Shown piece by piece: positions 1 through 8,647 of a stretch of DNA of 64,000 bases; the first letter of the stretch is position 1; every line of letters begins with the position of its first letter. The position numbers and the translations under genes were made by a program. This stretch comes from Microbacterium sp. Au-Mic1. Its GTDB lineage: Bacteria > Actinomycetota > Actinomycetes > Actinomycetales > Microbacteriaceae. The stretch is taken from NCBI RefSeq assembly GCF_021341785.1, contig NZ_JAJTTF010000008.1, positions 62,001-126,000 on the forward strand, in the 5' to 3' direction. The notes beneath the pieces are model-generated. The model worked only from the letters and a program-made list of their open reading frames with translations, was not told where the DNA came from and searched no databases.

Positions 1-1
1 G

Positions 2-661
2 TTCCAGCGCGCGCGCACCGAGGAGCAGCGTGAGGTCCGGCGGCGGGCGATCCTCGACACCGCCGCCGCGATGCTCACGGAACTACCCCTGGCCGACGTG
101 AGCCTGAACGAGCTGAGCCGCCGCGTGGGCCTGGCCAAGTCGAACGTGCTGCGCTATTTCGAGTCGAGGGAGGCGGTGCTCCTCGACCTGCTGGGCGAGC
201 AGGCGGCGGAGCTGTTCGCCGAGGTGCACGCCTCGCTCCCGGGAGCGATCGACGCCCGCGACGACGTCCGCCGCCGTGTCGCCGCCACGGCGTCCGTGCT
301 CGCATCCGCCTTCGCCCGGCACGAGATGCTCTGCGAGCTCATCGCCGCGCAGGCCGGGGTCCTGGAGCACAACGTCACCACCGACACGATCGTCAGGTTC
401 AAGCGGAACGGCTATGAAGCACTCGCGCGCTTCGGCGCACTGGTGCGTCAGGTGATCCCGGAGCTGACCGAGCCGCAGGCGGACGAGGCGGCGCGATCGA
501 TCCTGATCGCCGTGGGCGGGTACTGGACGCACACGCATCCGCCCCAGGCCGTGCACGACGCCTACGCGCTCGACGCGACGCTGGTGTTCCTCCCCGAGCA
601 GTTCCAGGGATCCCTCGCCCGGATCATCGAGGTGCTGATCCTCGGGACGCTCGCCGCCTGA
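2..661 (+). CDS. TetR/AcrR family transcriptional regulator (5' end outside window)
   Basis: The reading frame is open from base 2, so the start lies upstream of the window. The visible N-terminus carries a TetR helix-turn-helix: 'RAILDTAAAMLTELPLADVSLNELSRRVGL' region followed by KSNVLRYFESREAVL, the recognition helix typical of the family. The remaining ~140 residues form the helical ligand-binding part. TetR proteins repress nearby genes until a small ligand binds. The target cannot be named because the upstream neighbour is outside the window. It converges on the LuxR-type regulator 30 bases downstream. Confidence 0.85.
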   Translation, partial: FQRARTEEQREVRRRAILDTAAAMLTELPLADVSLNELSRRVGLAKSNVLRYFESREAVLLDLLGEQAAELFAEVHASLPGAIDARDDVRRRVAATASVLASAFARHEMLCELIAAQAGVLEHNVTTDTIVRFKRNGYEALARFGALVRQVIPELTEPQADEAARSILIAVGGYWTHTHPPQAVHDAYALDATLVFLPEQFQGSLARIIEVLILGTLAA

Positions 662-690
662 CGTTCGCCGCCTGACGCACGCGGCCGGCC

Positions 691-3534
691 TCAGCGAATC
701 CGCTGGGCGACGGCGGCCTCCGTGCGGCTGGAGACTCCGAGCTTGCGCAGGATCGCGGAGACGTGCACGCTCGCGGTCTTGCCGCTGATGAACAGCCGCT
801 CGCCGATCTGACGGTTGCTGAGCCCCTCGGCGATGAGGTCGAGCACCTGCTGCTCGCGCGCCGTGAGCTCGATGCTCTCCGCGGTGTGCGCACCGCGCGT
901 CGCGGCGCGGTTGAGCCCCGCCGCGTCCATGAACTCCGTGGTGCGGCGGCGCAGCCGGTCGTGGCCCAGCCCCTCCGCGATCGCGGCAGCCTCGGTCACC
1001 AGCTCGACGGCGGTCGTCCTGTCGCCCTCCGCCACGAGCACTCGGGCGCGCTCCAGCCGGACGAGCGGGCGGAAGACAGCGGGCACGTCCTCACCGTCGA
1101 CGAGCACGACGGCCGCCTCGAGCCGTTCCGGATCCGCGTCCAGCAGAGCCGTGAGCACGGCGGCCCAGTGCGGGTGCTGCAGCTCGGCGGGCAGGGAGAG
1201 CCATCGTGTGCGCACGAGCTCGGCCGTCGCGTCGGCGAGCGCGCCGTGTCCGTCGGCGCGGAGGTCGGCGACGACCCGCCCGCCCTCGAGCAGGATCCGC
1301 CCCATCAGGGCGAGCCGCTGACCCGGATCCTCGATCACGATGCGCAGCTCCGCGGCGGCGCGTACCGAGTCGCCGAGTCCGAGGGCGATGAGGATCTCGA
1401 CGTCGTGCAGCGAGTACCAGACCTGCCGCTCCACGGCCGCGACGCCCTCGGCGATCGAGCGCCACTCGCCGAGCACACGGACGGCCTCGTCCATCTCGCC
1501 GCGCCAGGCCAGCGCCCGGATCCGCGACATCGTCGAGTACATCCGGAAGACCTGCAGCGTGCGCACGGCGAGGTCCCGCGCGGAGATCTCCTCCACCCGG
1601 TCGATCTCGCCGAGCTCGAGGAGGGGTTCGACCATGTTGTGCGACAGGATCGCACCGGTCGACCGCTCGACGCCGAGCGTCCGCGAATGCGCGACACCGG
1701 CCTCGGCCACCTCGACCGCCTCACGGAAGCGGCCGAGCATGTTGAGGCTGTCGGCGTAGTTGACGCGATAGCGCAGCTGGGCGTCGTGATCGGCCGCGTG
1801 CTCCCAGGACAGTCGGAAATCGGCGAGACCGGCAGCGACCTCTCCGAGATGGATCCGGCTGCAGCCGCGCAGATTCGCGGCGACGGACATCACGTTGTCG
1901 AAGCCGATCGACTCCGCCAGCCGGAACGCCTCGTCAGCGGTCGCGACGGCGTCCTCCAGCCGTGCGCCGATGAGGTAGCGGCCCGCGAGATAGCCGAGCA
2001 GGGCGGCCCTCAGTCGCTCCTGGCCCGGCTCGGACTCGACGATCGCGAGCGCCTCGAGGAACAGGTCGGCAGACCCGCCGCGGCCGAGATTCTGCAGGTA
2101 GAGCGCCTTGTCGCGCAGCAGCCGCGCATGCACCGAACGGTCGACGACCGCGGGGTCGATCTCGTCGAGGGCGAGCGAGACCACGGCGAGCGCGCGCTCC
2201 CCGTCGCCGCCGTTGCGCAGGATGGATCCGACCTGGGCGAGCAGGGGGATCCGCTCGATGCCGGCGACCTCCGCCGGGTCGGGCACCTGCTCCCACAGTT
2301 CCAGGGCGAGTTCGCCGAAGCGTGCCGCGGTCGAGAAGGCGTAGCTGTTCTTCGCCTCCTGCATCGCGGTGACCGCCGCCGCGAGCGCACGCGGGGAGTC
2401 GTGGGCGCGGTGCCAGTGGAACGCGAGGGTCGACGGCGCCGCGCCGGCCGCCTCCAGGGCGTCGGCATAGGCCCAGTGCAGGCGAGCGCGCTCACCGGGC
2501 AGCAGGTCGTCGTGCACGGCTTCGCGCAGCAGCGCGTGCCGGAACCCGTAGCTCTCCCGATCCGCGACCCCGACGATGCCGGCTCCCATGGCCTCGCGGA
2601 CGGCCTCGTCGAGGCGCTCGTCGCCGAAGCCGGCGAGCGTGGCCAGCAGGTCGTGGGAGATCGCCCCGTCGGATCCCGAGGCGACCCGCACCACGCGCTT
2701 CGCGTCGTCGCCGAGGGCGTCGAATCGGGCGAGGAGGACATCCCGCAGCGTGTCGGGCATCGGGCCCTGCACGTTGCAGAGCAGCTCTTCGACGAAGAAC
2801 GGCACGCCCTCGCTGCGCTCCATGAGCTTGGCCAGGCCGACGTCGCCCACCGGTCCGCGCAGGCGCTGCACGAGATCGCGCACGGCGTTCGCGTCCAGGC
2901 GGTCGAGGGTCACGCGGTCGAGGAGGCGGGCGCGCTCGGCCTCGGCGAGGAACGTGCGCACCGCTCCGCCGCGGCGCACCTCGTCGATGCGGCAGGTGAG
3001 CAGGAACAGCACGGGGCGGCCTGCGAGGGCTCGGAGCAGGAAGGACAGCATCGACAGGGTCGCGGCGTCAGCCCAGTGCAGGTCTTCGATCACGACCACC
3101 ACCGGACGGACGGACGCGGCCGCCTCCAGCAGGTTCGCGATCGTCTCGCGCAGCCCCTCGGGGCGGATCGTCGAGCGATCGACCGGACCGACGGCGCGCT
3201 CGGGCAGCAGCAGCTGCAGGGCGTCGCGGCCCGGCCCCGCTGCCTCGTCGGCGCGGTCACCGAGTTCGTCGAGCACCCCGCGCAGGATCGCCGGGAGCGG
3301 GCCGAAGGGCGCCGGCGTGGATCCGTAGTCCAGGCACCAGCCGGTCAGCACCGTGGCCTCGTCCGCCACGCGGCGGCGGAACTCCGCCGTCAGCCGGGAC
3401 TTGCCGATGCCCGCCTCACCGCCGACGAGCACGGAGGCGGACTCGCCGGCACCGGCACGGCGCAGAGCGTCGTCGAGGAGCGCGAGTTCGGCATCGCGCC
3501 CGACCATGGCGGCCGACGTGGTGGCGAGGGACAT
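691..3534 (-). CDS. Large LuxR-family ATPase regulator (MalT/LAL type)
   Basis: About 947 residues. The N-terminus holds an AAA/STAND ATPase: Walker A GGEAGIGKSR near residues 38-47 and Walker B VVVIEDLHWAD. A long helical repeat region follows, and the C-terminus is a LuxR helix-turn-helix (LTAREQQVLDLIAEGLSNRQ, then GKTASVHVSAILRKLGV). Such LAL proteins are signal-gated transcription activators. I chose the ATG at 3534 because homology begins at MVGRDAELALL just after it. An alternative ATG at 3759 overlaps the upstream stop (ATGA), but it adds 75 low-complexity Ala/Ser/Pro residues encoded across a strong hairpin that looks like a terminator. The ligand is unknown. Confidence 0.85.
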   Translation of the reverse strand: MSLATTSAAMVGRDAELALLDDALRRAGAGESASVLVGGEAGIGKSRLTAEFRRRVADEATVLTGWCLDYGSTPAPFGPLPAILRGVLDELGDRADEAAGPGRDALQLLLPERAVGPVDRSTIRPEGLRETIANLLEAAASVRPVVVVIEDLHWADAATLSMLSFLLRALAGRPVLFLLTCRIDEVRRGGAVRTFLAEAERARLLDRVTLDRLDANAVRDLVQRLRGPVGDVGLAKLMERSEGVPFFVEELLCNVQGPMPDTLRDVLLARFDALGDDAKRVVRVASGSDGAISHDLLATLAGFGDERLDEAVREAMGAGIVGVADRESYGFRHALLREAVHDDLLPGERARLHWAYADALEAAGAAPSTLAFHWHRAHDSPRALAAAVTAMQEAKNSYAFSTAARFGELALELWEQVPDPAEVAGIERIPLLAQVGSILRNGGDGERALAVVSLALDEIDPAVVDRSVHARLLRDKALYLQNLGRGGSADLFLEALAIVESEPGQERLRAALLGYLAGRYLIGARLEDAVATADEAFRLAESIGFDNVMSVAANLRGCSRIHLGEVAAGLADFRLSWEHAADHDAQLRYRVNYADSLNMLGRFREAVEVAEAGVAHSRTLGVERSTGAILSHNMVEPLLELGEIDRVEEISARDLAVRTLQVFRMYSTMSRIRALAWRGEMDEAVRVLGEWRSIAEGVAAVERQVWYSLHDVEILIALGLGDSVRAAAELRIVIEDPGQRLALMGRILLEGGRVVADLRADGHGALADATAELVRTRWLSLPAELQHPHWAAVLTALLDADPERLEAAVVLVDGEDVPAVFRPLVRLERARVLVAEGDRTTAVELVTEAAAIAEGLGHDRLRRRTTEFMDAAGLNRAATRGAHTAESIELTAREQQVLDLIAEGLSNRQIGERLFISGKTASVHVSAILRKLGVSSRTEAAVAQRIR

Positions 3535-3626
3535 GTCTTCATCGTGCCATCCGCCACGGACATCGGGCGCCGCCGTGCGGGCGGCGCCGCTCTCGGCAGA
3601 ACCGGCGGCGTCGGCGGCGGACGCGG

Positions 3627-3681
3627 AAGAGCCTCCCGACGGCAGCGGATCCTGTGCCGGATCCGTCGTCGGGAGGCTCTT
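3627..3681. terminator. 15-bp perfect hairpin between small gene and LuxR regulator
   Basis: Arms AAGAGCCTCCCGACG (3627-3641) and CGTCGGGAGGCTCTT (3667-3681) pair perfectly around a 25-base loop that itself contains two GGATCC copies. It lies between the stop of the minus-strand small gene (3756) and the preferred LuxR start (3534). There is only a short T run, so termination strength is uncertain. Confidence 0.6.
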
Positions 3682-3755
3682 GCGTTCGGGGGCGCCCGCA
3701 GTCGATGACAGGGCGGGCGCCGTGGCGGTGGGCACCGGGACGGGCGCCGCTTCGC

Positions 3756-4085
3756 TCATGCGGCGTGCGAGACGCAGCCGACGAGCTCGCGGTCGCGGGT
3801 CTCGTCCGACGCGGAGACGAGCTCCGCGATCTGCGTGGTGGGGGCGACCGCGGAAGCCGCGGGGGTGGCCACGGCCGTCTCGGCCTCGCGCGTCTCGACC
3901 GCGGGGGCCGGCACGACCGCGGCACGGCGGGCCTGCAGACGACGCAGCGCGCGGCGCAGGATCCCGTCGCGGCGGACGATCAGGTCGGCGTTCTCCGCGG
4001 CCATCCTGGCGCGCTCGGCGCGGATCGCGGCCTGCTCGAGCTCCAGCGTGGTGATGCGGTAGCTCATCGCGTAGTTCAGTTCCAT
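3756..4085 (-). CDS. Small helical hypothetical protein
   Basis: 109 residues from the ATG at 4085, which has a strong Shine-Dalgarno (AAGGAGA) seven bases upstream. The frame stays open further upstream but those residues lack a ribosome site. The protein starts MELNYAMSYRITTLELEQ and has a charged Glu/Arg-rich helix to about residue 55, then an Ala/Val/Pro-rich stretch and a polar tail. No transmembrane segment or known domain is recognised. It lies directly upstream of the LuxR-type regulator on the same strand, separated by a hairpin. Function is unknown. Confidence 0.6.
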   Translation of the reverse strand: MELNYAMSYRITTLELEQAAIRAERARMAAENADLIVRRDGILRRALRRLQARRAAVVPAPAVETREAETAVATPAASAVAPTTQIAELVSASDETRDRELVGCVSHAA

Positions 4086-4119
4086 GATGTCTCCTTCTCC
4101 GGTACTCATACGCTCGTCG

Positions 4120-4155
4120 CTAAGGCACCCTGCCCCCATCGGGCAGATGCCCTAA
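4120..4155. repeat. Imperfect inverted repeat between divergent genes
   Basis: An imperfect stem with a perfect inner part (CTGCCC 4130-4135 against GGGCAG 4141-4146) and outer arms CTAAGGCA and TGCCCTAA. It sits between the small gene start (4085, minus) and the FUSC gene start (4198, plus). An operator or a transcript hairpin is possible, and nothing in the sequence decides between them. Confidence 0.35.
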
Positions 4156-4197
4156 CTTCCGACGCGGGTACCTCAGATCGCGGACTACCGTGGGAGC

Positions 4198-5235
4198 ATG
4201 CGTCCGCTCGCCGCCCTCCGCGCCGCCCGACGCGCGCCGCTGCTGCAAGTGGCGAAGTCGGCGGCGGCGACGATCGCGGCCTGGCTCGTCGCCGGCTGGC
4301 TCGTGCCGGGGCACCTGCCCGTGTTCGCGGCGATCGCCGCGCTGCTCGTGGTGCAGCCGAGCGTGAACCAGTCGTTCGCGAAGGCCGTGGAGCGCAGCAT
4401 CGGCGTGATCGCGGGCGTCGTGATCGCGGTGCTGCTGAGCCTCGCCCTCGGCGGCCTCAGCTGGGTCGTGCTGCTCGCGGTCGTGGTGGCGATGGTGGTG
4501 GCGTGGTCGTTCAAGGCCACCCCCGGCACCGCGAACCAGGTCGCGATCTCGGCGATGCTCGTGCTCGCGCTCGGATCGGCGAGCCCCGACTACGCGGTCG
4601 ACCGGATCCTGGAGACGCTGATCGGCGCCGCGATCGGCTTCGTGGTCAACGTCGCCGTGGTGCCGCCCGTGCTGGTCGCCCCGGTGCGGCGCGATCTGGC
4701 TCTGCTCGGCGGGGAGCTCGCGGCCACCCTCGACCGCCTGGCCGACGCGATCGCCGTGGAGCAGAGTCCCGCCCGCCTTCAGGAGCTCATGCTGGAGGCC
4801 CGGCTGCTGCGCCCGATGAAGGATGCCGCCGACGCCTCGCTCACCGCCGGCGAGGAGTCGCTCACCCTGAACCCCCGCGGATCCCGCCATCGTGCGGAGT
4901 TCACCGCGATGCGTGCGCTGCTCGAGCGCCTCGGCCCGATCGTGACGCAGGTGATCGGCATGACGCGCGCCTTCGTCGACCAGTACGACGACACGCTCCC
5001 GGCTGAGCCCTCGGTCGCTCCGATCGCCGATCAGCTGCACCGGGCGGGCCACGACGTGCGCCTCGCCGTGCAGCTCGCCGAGGTGGTTCCCGAGCCCGAG
5101 GCGCTCACCTCGGCGATCCCCGCACTCACCTCACCGCTGGACATCCGCCCGCCGTCGTCGCGCAACTGGGTGCTGATCGGATCCCTCACCGAGGACCTGC
5201 GCCGGATCCGCGCCGGCCTGCGCGACGAGGCCTGA
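4198..5235 (+). CDS. FUSC family inner-membrane protein
   Basis: 345 residues. The N-terminal half has closely spaced hydrophobic segments (AATIAAWLVAGWLVPGHLPV, then FAAIAALLVVQPSVNQSF, then IGVIAGVVIAVLLSLALGG) followed by two more. This is the FUSC/aromatic-acid-exporter arrangement, and the conserved PSVNQSFAKAVERSIG stretch supports it. The C-terminal half is a soluble helical domain. Family members resemble efflux proteins such as AaeB, but most actinobacterial ones are uncharacterised. A TACCGT hexamer (4186-4191) ends six bases before the ATG, which suggests a leaderless transcript. Confidence 0.8.
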   Translation: MRPLAALRAARRAPLLQVAKSAAATIAAWLVAGWLVPGHLPVFAAIAALLVVQPSVNQSFAKAVERSIGVIAGVVIAVLLSLALGGLSWVVLLAVVVAMVVAWSFKATPGTANQVAISAMLVLALGSASPDYAVDRILETLIGAAIGFVVNVAVVPPVLVAPVRRDLALLGGELAATLDRLADAIAVEQSPARLQELMLEARLLRPMKDAADASLTAGEESLTLNPRGSRHRAEFTAMRALLERLGPIVTQVIGMTRAFVDQYDDTLPAEPSVAPIADQLHRAGHDVRLAVQLAEVVPEPEALTSAIPALTSPLDIRPPSSRNWVLIGSLTEDLRRIRAGLRDEA

Positions 5236-5258
5236 GCAGCGGGCGGACCCGGCCTCGG

Positions 5259-7025
5259 TCAGGATCCGATGAACTCCTCCACCGGGCCGAAATCGGGCTC
5301 CTCGCGGACCTCGACGGCGGATCCGATCCCGTCGGTGTCGAGCACGCGGATCTCGTTGCGTCCCTCCCGCCACAGCGGGCCGGGGGCGTAGAGCGTGACC
5401 TGCGGGCCGACCGCGCGGTGGCGCCCGAGCAGGAACCCGTTCAGCCACACCAGGGCGTTGACGGCGCCGGGGAACGCGAGCCAGGCGTCGGCCGGGTCTG
5501 CGACGTCGAACACGGCGACCGCGAGGCCGTCGGCCGACGCGGCCGCGGCGAAGGGGTCGCCCGCGACCGTGCCGGCCGGCGCGTCCTGCGGGATCACCCG
5601 ATGGGTCCAGCCGTGCGCGAAGCGGCGTCCGACCCTCACCCCCGCCATGATCCCCTTGCCCTCGCCGGTGAGCGGTCCGTAGTTGACGCGCCCCTGGCTC
5701 TCCACGACGAGGGTGAGCAGGCCGGATCCGCCCGTCCCGGGAAGGTCGAGCGTCCGCTCGCCGTCGCGCTCGAGCACACCGAGGCGCACCCCGTCGAGGA
5801 ACACGACCGCCCGGTCGTGCAGCACGTCGACGGTCAGCGCGGCGCCCGGAGCGAAGGAGATCTCCGCCTCGTAGGCGACCAGCCCGTCCTCGGCGCCGAG
5901 CTCCTCGAAGGTGAGCGGCATCGGCGCCGTGGCACCGGCGGGGACCGCCCGCAGGACGTCGAGCAGCGCGGTCACCGGCACCAACGGCGTCGACGCGGCG
6001 GGCTGCCGGCGGAGCGCGGCCGGGATCGGCGGCAGGTCGCCGTCGTGGAACGGGGCGAACGCGGCCCGCAGCGCATGGAACTTGTCGTTCAGGGATCCGT
6101 CCTCGCCGATCGGCGCATCCGAGTCGTAGCTCGTGACGGTCGGCTGCAGCACGCGATCGTGGTTGGCCCCCGCCCAGAGGCCGAAGTTCGTGCCGCCGTG
6201 CGCCATGTACAGGCTCACGGATCCGCCCTCGGCCAGCAGCTCCTCGACCGTGCCGATCATGCTCGCCGCCGAGCGCACGTGGTGCTGCTCGCCCCAGTGA
6301 TCGAACCAGCCGCCCCACAGCTCGGCGCAGAGCAGCGGCTGGTCCGGCACGCGCAGGCGCTGCGCCTCCGCCACGCCGGTGCCGAACGTAAACGACCCCA
6401 TCGCCCCCTCGACGCTGCCGTTTCGGACCATGTCCGCCGTCGTGCCGTCGGCGGTGGTGAGCAGCTCGACGATGCCCCGCGCACGCAGACCGTCGCGCAG
6501 GTGCACGAGGTAGTCGTGGTCGCTGCCGAAGGATCCGTACTCGTTCTCGATCTGCACCGCCGTGATGGGGCCGCCGTGCGCGGCCTGCAGCGGCGCGAGC
6601 CGCGGGATCAGCGCGTCGTACCAGGCGTCGACGGCGGCGAGGAAGACGGGGTCGCTCGTGCGCAGTGCGCGGGTGCGTCCGCTCAGCCAGAACGGGATCC
6701 CGCCGTTCGACCACTCGGCGCAGATGTACGGGCTCGGGCGAACGAACACGTCGAGCCCGACCTCGCCGGCGAGCCGGATGAACCGCTCGGCGTCGCGCCA
6801 GCCGCTGAAGTCGACGGCGCCCTCGACCCGCTCGTGGAAGTTCCACGGGACATAAGTGTCGACCGTGTTCGCGCCCATCGCGGCGAGACGGCGCAGCCGG
6901 TCCTCCCACTGGTCGGGGTGGATCCGGAAGTAGTGCACCGCGCCGGAGAGCATCCGGAACGGCCTGCCCTGGCGCTGCAGTACGCCGTCCTCGTAGGTGA
7001 GCGCGGCGCGCAGGGACTCGGTCAT
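5259..7025 (-). CDS. Glycoside hydrolase family 35 beta-galactosidase
   Basis: 588 residues with no signal peptide, so probably cytoplasmic. The catalytic TIM barrel fills about residues 10-330. The acid/base Glu is in QIENEYG (about E162) and the nucleophile Glu in CAELWGGWFDHWGE (about E235); the GH35 opening SGAVHYFRIHPDQWEDRL is also present. Two beta-sandwich domains follow. GH35 enzymes remove terminal beta-galactosyl residues from oligosaccharides. The start at 7025 was chosen because of the GAGGAGAG ribosome site and the conserved N-terminus; the frame continues upstream without homology. It stands alone, convergent with FUSC. Confidence 0.92.
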   Translation of the reverse strand: MTESLRAALTYEDGVLQRQGRPFRMLSGAVHYFRIHPDQWEDRLRRLAAMGANTVDTYVPWNFHERVEGAVDFSGWRDAERFIRLAGEVGLDVFVRPSPYICAEWSNGGIPFWLSGRTRALRTSDPVFLAAVDAWYDALIPRLAPLQAAHGGPITAVQIENEYGSFGSDHDYLVHLRDGLRARGIVELLTTADGTTADMVRNGSVEGAMGSFTFGTGVAEAQRLRVPDQPLLCAELWGGWFDHWGEQHHVRSAASMIGTVEELLAEGGSVSLYMAHGGTNFGLWAGANHDRVLQPTVTSYDSDAPIGEDGSLNDKFHALRAAFAPFHDGDLPPIPAALRRQPAASTPLVPVTALLDVLRAVPAGATAPMPLTFEELGAEDGLVAYEAEISFAPGAALTVDVLHDRAVVFLDGVRLGVLERDGERTLDLPGTGGSGLLTLVVESQGRVNYGPLTGEGKGIMAGVRVGRRFAHGWTHRVIPQDAPAGTVAGDPFAAAASADGLAVAVFDVADPADAWLAFPGAVNALVWLNGFLLGRHRAVGPQVTLYAPGPLWREGRNEIRVLDTDGIGSAVEVREEPDFGPVEEFIGS

Positions 7026-7110
7026 GGCTCTCCTCGGGGTGCGGCACGATGTTTGCGTCACCATTGTCGCATCCCGGGCCCCTCGCGCTGCTGCGACATA
7101 GGCTGGCGGC

Positions 7111-7773
7111 ATGTCCACGACCCTCGCCCAGGCGCTCGCCGATCTGGCCGCCCTGGAGGATCCCAAGGCCCGCGCCGTCAATGAGCGGCACGGCGACGCG
7201 CACGGCGTGAACCTGTCGCAGCTGCGTGCGCTCGCGAAGCGGATCGGCGCCGATCCGGAGCTCGCCCGCGAACTGTACGACTCCGGGGATGTGGCCGGGC
7301 AGCTCCTCGGCATCCTGCTCGCGAAGCCCCGCGGCCTCGACGCCGACGACCTCGACCGCATGGTGCGCGCGACGCAGAGCGCCAAGGCGCACGACTGGCT
7401 CGTGGCATACCTCGCGAAGAAGTCGTCGCACGCCGAGGAGCTGCGCCTGCGCTGGCTGGACGACGCGGATCCCGACGCCCGCGCCGCGGCCTGGTCGCTC
7501 ACCTCCGCGCGCGTCGCGAAGGACCCCGAGGGCCTCGACCTCGACGGCCTGCTCGACCGGATCGAACGCGAGCTCGCCGCCGCACCGGCCCGCGAGCAGT
7601 GGGCGATGAATGAGACGCTCGCCTACATCGGGATACACCACCCGGCACTGCGCGACCGCGCGATCGCGATCGGCGAGCGGCTGCAGGTGCTCGCCGATTA
7701 CCCGACGCCTCCGAACTGCACCTCGCCGTTCGCGCCGTCGTGGATCGCGGAGATGGTGCGCCGCCAGGGCTGA
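7111..7773 (+). CDS. AlkD-like DNA alkylation repair protein
   Basis: 220 residues, entirely helical, matching the HEAT-repeat DNA alkylation repair family (LSQLRALAKRIG near the start, then WLDDADPDARAAAWSL, then the conserved MNETLAYIGI). Related AlkC/AlkD glycosylases remove N3- and N7-alkylpurines by gripping DNA without base flipping. The family's catalytic Asp/Trp pattern cannot be assigned by eye, so activity is inferred. TAGGCT (7099-7104) ends six bases before the ATG, which indicates leaderless transcription. It lies divergent to the GH35 gene with an 85-base gap. Confidence 0.78.
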   Translation: MSTTLAQALADLAALEDPKARAVNERHGDAHGVNLSQLRALAKRIGADPELARELYDSGDVAGQLLGILLAKPRGLDADDLDRMVRATQSAKAHDWLVAYLAKKSSHAEELRLRWLDDADPDARAAAWSLTSARVAKDPEGLDLDGLLDRIERELAAAPAREQWAMNETLAYIGIHHPALRDRAIAIGERLQVLADYPTPPNCTSPFAPSWIAEMVRRQG

Positions 7774-7858
7774 GCCATGCAACGGGCAGGGCCGGCCGGA
7801 CCGGTGCCCAGTGGCCTTCGGCCAGCGGCCCCCGTGAACGGCGAACGGGGCCCATTGC

Positions 7859-7874
7859 GCAGCCCCGGGGCTGC
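7859..7874. other. Perfect 16-base palindrome GCAGCCCCGGGGCTGC
   Basis: It lies between the AlkD-like gene and the GntR gene. It could be part of a weak terminator after the repair gene or a protein-binding site upstream of the regulator. There is no T run, so termination is doubtful. Confidence 0.35.
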
Positions 7875-7892
7875 GGCGGATAGACTCCTATC

Positions 7893-7904
7893 CAGGTCGA
7901 CCTG
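7893..7904. promoter_or_regulatory. Palindrome CAGGTCGACCTG in the gntR leader
   Basis: A perfect 12-base palindrome 24 bases before the GntR start and just after a TAGACT hexamer (7881-7886) that could be a -10. Its position suggests an operator, but it differs from the TGG-N4-CCA sites attributed to the GntR protein. Confidence 0.35.
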
Positions 7905-7923
7905 ACCGACCGATAGCGAGGTT

Positions 7924-7933
7924 TGGTATGCCA
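7924..7933. promoter_or_regulatory. GntR operator TGGTATGCCA overlapping the gntR start codon
   Basis: TGGTATGCCA spans the ATG at 7928. Its reverse complement TGGCATACCA recurs exactly at 19743-19752 on the promoter of the ABC-transporter operon. TGG-N4-CCA half-sites are typical of FadR-subfamily GntR proteins. Binding here would block initiation of the regulator's own gene. Confidence 0.65.
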
Positions 7934-8620
7934 GAGGCTGCTCCGCACCTGGACGAAGAGATCGACGTCGATCACGACACCGCCCTCGACGCACTCGCGT
8001 ACGAGTGGATCCGCGACCGCATCATCGACGGCACGATGAAGCACGGATCCCGCGTGCGCGAACGTGACATCGCCGCCCAGCTCGGCGTCTCGCGCAACCC
8101 GATCCGAGAGGCACTGCCCCGGCTCGAGGCCGAGGGGTACATCCGCACGCTGCACCGGCGCGGCGCGGTGGTCACCCCGATGCGCGTGCGGGAGATCATC
8201 GAACTGTTCTCGGTGCGCGCCGTACTGGAGCCGCTGAGCGCCCGCGAGGCCGCGCAGCGCTGCGCCGAGGGCGCCTCCGCGGAACCGCTGCTCGCCTGCC
8301 TGGCTGCGGCGGAGGAGGCGATGAGCAGCGGCGACGCGCACCGGATCGCGGACGCGACGGCGGCGTTCCACGACGTGATCGTCGAGCTGAGCGGCAACGT
8401 GCTGCTGCAGCAGATCAGCCTGCCCATCAGCGGGCGAGTGCGGCGCTACTTCAACATCATCACGCAGGAGGGCGACGCGAACACCCACGACGAGCACCGC
8501 CTGCTCTGCGAGGCCATCGCCGGCGGGCACGTCGAGTGGGCGGGCAGCCTCGCCGCGGCGCACCTCGAGCACGGCAGGGTGAGTTCGATGAAGATCGTGG
8601 ACCAGCTCTTCGAGCCCTGA
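7928..8620 (+). CDS. GntR family regulator, FadR/FCD subfamily
   Basis: 230 residues. A winged helix-turn-helix occupies about residues 22-82 (YEWIRDRIIDGTMKHGSRVR, then RDIAAQLGVSRNPIREALPRLEAEG). An all-helical FCD ligand-binding domain follows, with metal-ligand-like residues in AFHDVIVELSGN and in the late DEHRLLCEAIAGGH. FCD regulators are usually repressors released by an organic acid or sugar-acid effector. It converges on a ten-gene catabolic operon, and matching operator half-sites lie at its own start and at that operon's promoter, so it is almost certainly the operon's regulator. Confidence 0.92.
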   Translation: MPEAAPHLDEEIDVDHDTALDALAYEWIRDRIIDGTMKHGSRVRERDIAAQLGVSRNPIREALPRLEAEGYIRTLHRRGAVVTPMRVREIIELFSVRAVLEPLSAREAAQRCAEGASAEPLLACLAAAEEAMSSGDAHRIADATAAFHDVIVELSGNVLLQQISLPISGRVRRYFNIITQEGDANTHDEHRLLCEAIAGGHVEWAGSLAAAHLEHGRVSSMKIVDQLFEP

Positions 8621-8635
8621 GCTCCGGACGCACAC

Positions 8636-8647
8636 CTGGCATGCCAG
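8636..8647. promoter_or_regulatory. Perfect palindrome CTGGCATGCCAG, possible third-type operator
   Basis: The core TGGCATGCCA fits the TGG-N4-CCA operator pattern better than any other copy, but it sits between two convergent gene ends and overlaps the base of a terminator stem. It could be a decoy or silencing site, or a chance result of the stem sequence. Confidence 0.4.

Noticed and set aside
763..3708. Long plus-strand open frame of 981 codons opposite the LuxR regulator
   Set aside because: Antisense to a clear ATPase-LuxR gene. Its translation is rich in Arg, His and Asp with no domain, as expected for the opposite strand of a GC-rich gene.
5131..7782. 883-codon minus-strand frame across GH35 and the AlkD-like gene
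   Set aside because: It runs through two real genes in other frames and has no family features.
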